From positions 38,105-102,104 of the forward strand of contig JAJXWA010000006.1 of NCBI GenBank assembly GCA_021781795.1: a DNA stretch of 64,000 bases, written 5' to 3'. How positions within the stretch are numbered: the first letter of the stretch is position 1; the number at the start of each line of letters is the position of its first letter. Source of the DNA: Acidobacteriota bacterium (GTDB lineage: Bacteria > Acidobacteriota > Terriglobia > Terriglobales > Acidobacteriaceae). This document shows positions 63,797 to 64,000 of this stretch, piece after piece. The notes under the pieces were generated by a model. The model did no database searches, was not told where the DNA came from, and saw nothing but the letters and a program-made list of their open reading frames with translations. Position numbers and translations under genes: made by a program.

Positions 63797-63865
63797 CTGC
63801 CGGGGGCGAACAGTTGCAGTCTTTTCAGGATTTGTCTATGTCCGCAATCCCTTCAACCCCGGCAG
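63797..63865. repeat. 9-bp inverted repeat next to the group II intron
   Basis: CTGCCGGGG (63797-63805) and CCCCGGCAG (63857-63865) form a perfect inverted repeat separated by 51 bases, just outside the intron 3' end. Confidence 0.45.
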
Positions 63866-63874
63866 ATGAACGCA

Positions 63875-64000
63875 ATCGGGATAGGGGGAGGCCTCACGGC
63901 CTCTCCCCTCCCACACCACCGTACAAGCGGGTCCGCATACGGCGGTTCGATAGGTTAGTCCCGCCGATGATGCTGACGGGTCGGATGTTCGTCGTTGGAA
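63875..64000 (-). mobile_element. 3' end of a group II intron (domains V and VI), cut by the window edge
   Basis: Read on the minus strand, about 63949-63912 forms domain V: ACCGCCGTA pairs with TACGGTGGT (with one G-U) below a bulge and an inner GCG/CGC stem. It is followed by domain VI with stem GAGGCC-GTGA-GGCCTC, then a bulged branch-point A at 63882. The intron ends ...CTATCCCGAT at 63875, so the A lies 8 nt from the 3' splice site, as in group II introns. Base choice in domain V looks like bacterial class C or a related class. The reverse transcriptase and 5' half must lie beyond 64000. Confidence 0.85.

Overview
The window is a GC-rich (roughly 60%) bacterial chromosome segment that looks like a member of the Acidobacteriota (class Terriglobia, family Acidobacteriaceae). 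The clues are an 1100-residue Oar-like TonB-dependent receptor with an N-terminal carboxypeptidase-regulatory domain, several secreted proteins of types common in that group, a GH57/DUF3536 protein, a FucP-type sugar porter beside a GH8 enzyme, and heavy use of TTG/GTG starts. The assignment rests on gene content only; no 16S rRNA is present.

Layout. 1-4.3 kb: end of a membrane protein, a Gfo/Idh/MocA oxidoreductase coupled to a small unknown gene, another small unknown gene, a secreted protein and a retropepsin-like protease. 4.4-10 kb: a housekeeping run on the + strand (ispE, tRNA-Gln, prs, rplY, pth, rpsF, rpsR, rplI). 10-18.6 kb: a LacI-type regulator, an M61 peptidase, the ATP-grasp / alpha-E / transglutaminase cassette, and ribulokinase. 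18.6-25.9 kb: a signalling and motility block: PAS-GEDEF protein, MotA, MotB, a cyclic-nucleotide-domain histidine kinase, a response regulator fused to a thioredoxin-reductase-like module, and a divergent LuxR-type regulator with a degenerate receiver. 25.9-30.9 kb: four dehydrogenases, all on the minus strand. 31-38 kb: AlkA-type glycosylase, GH57, aspS, hisS, rpmB. 38-51 kb: a glycosyltransferase, msrA and the M50-trpS-scpA-scpB-rluB chromosome/RNA block, which is interrupted by a DUF4397 lipoprotein and a PiT transporter, then an acyltransferase and asnS. 51-64 kb: Oar receptor, nitroreductase, DUF218 protein, an outer-membrane protein, glgC, FucP-type porter, GH8, two paralogous secreted proteins, and the 3' end of a group II intron at the right edge.

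The most interesting points are: (1) the three-gene ATP-grasp/alpha-E/transglutaminase cassette, a predicted peptide-modifying system with unknown substrate; (2) a two-component pair whose regulator carries a glutaredoxin-like and a thioredoxin-reductase-like module, both lacking the usual redox cysteines; (3) LacI-type operator-like palindromes at nearly the same downstream position in the promoters of araB and the GH8 gene, suggesting one pentose/xylan regulon; (4) several genes whose start codon lies 7-9 nt after a -10-like hexamer without a Shine-Dalgarno, consistent with leaderless mRNAs; (5) domains V and VI of a group II intron lying 185 nt upstream of a gene.

Gene starts were chosen by eye from Shine-Dalgarno position and family length. 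No database search was possible.
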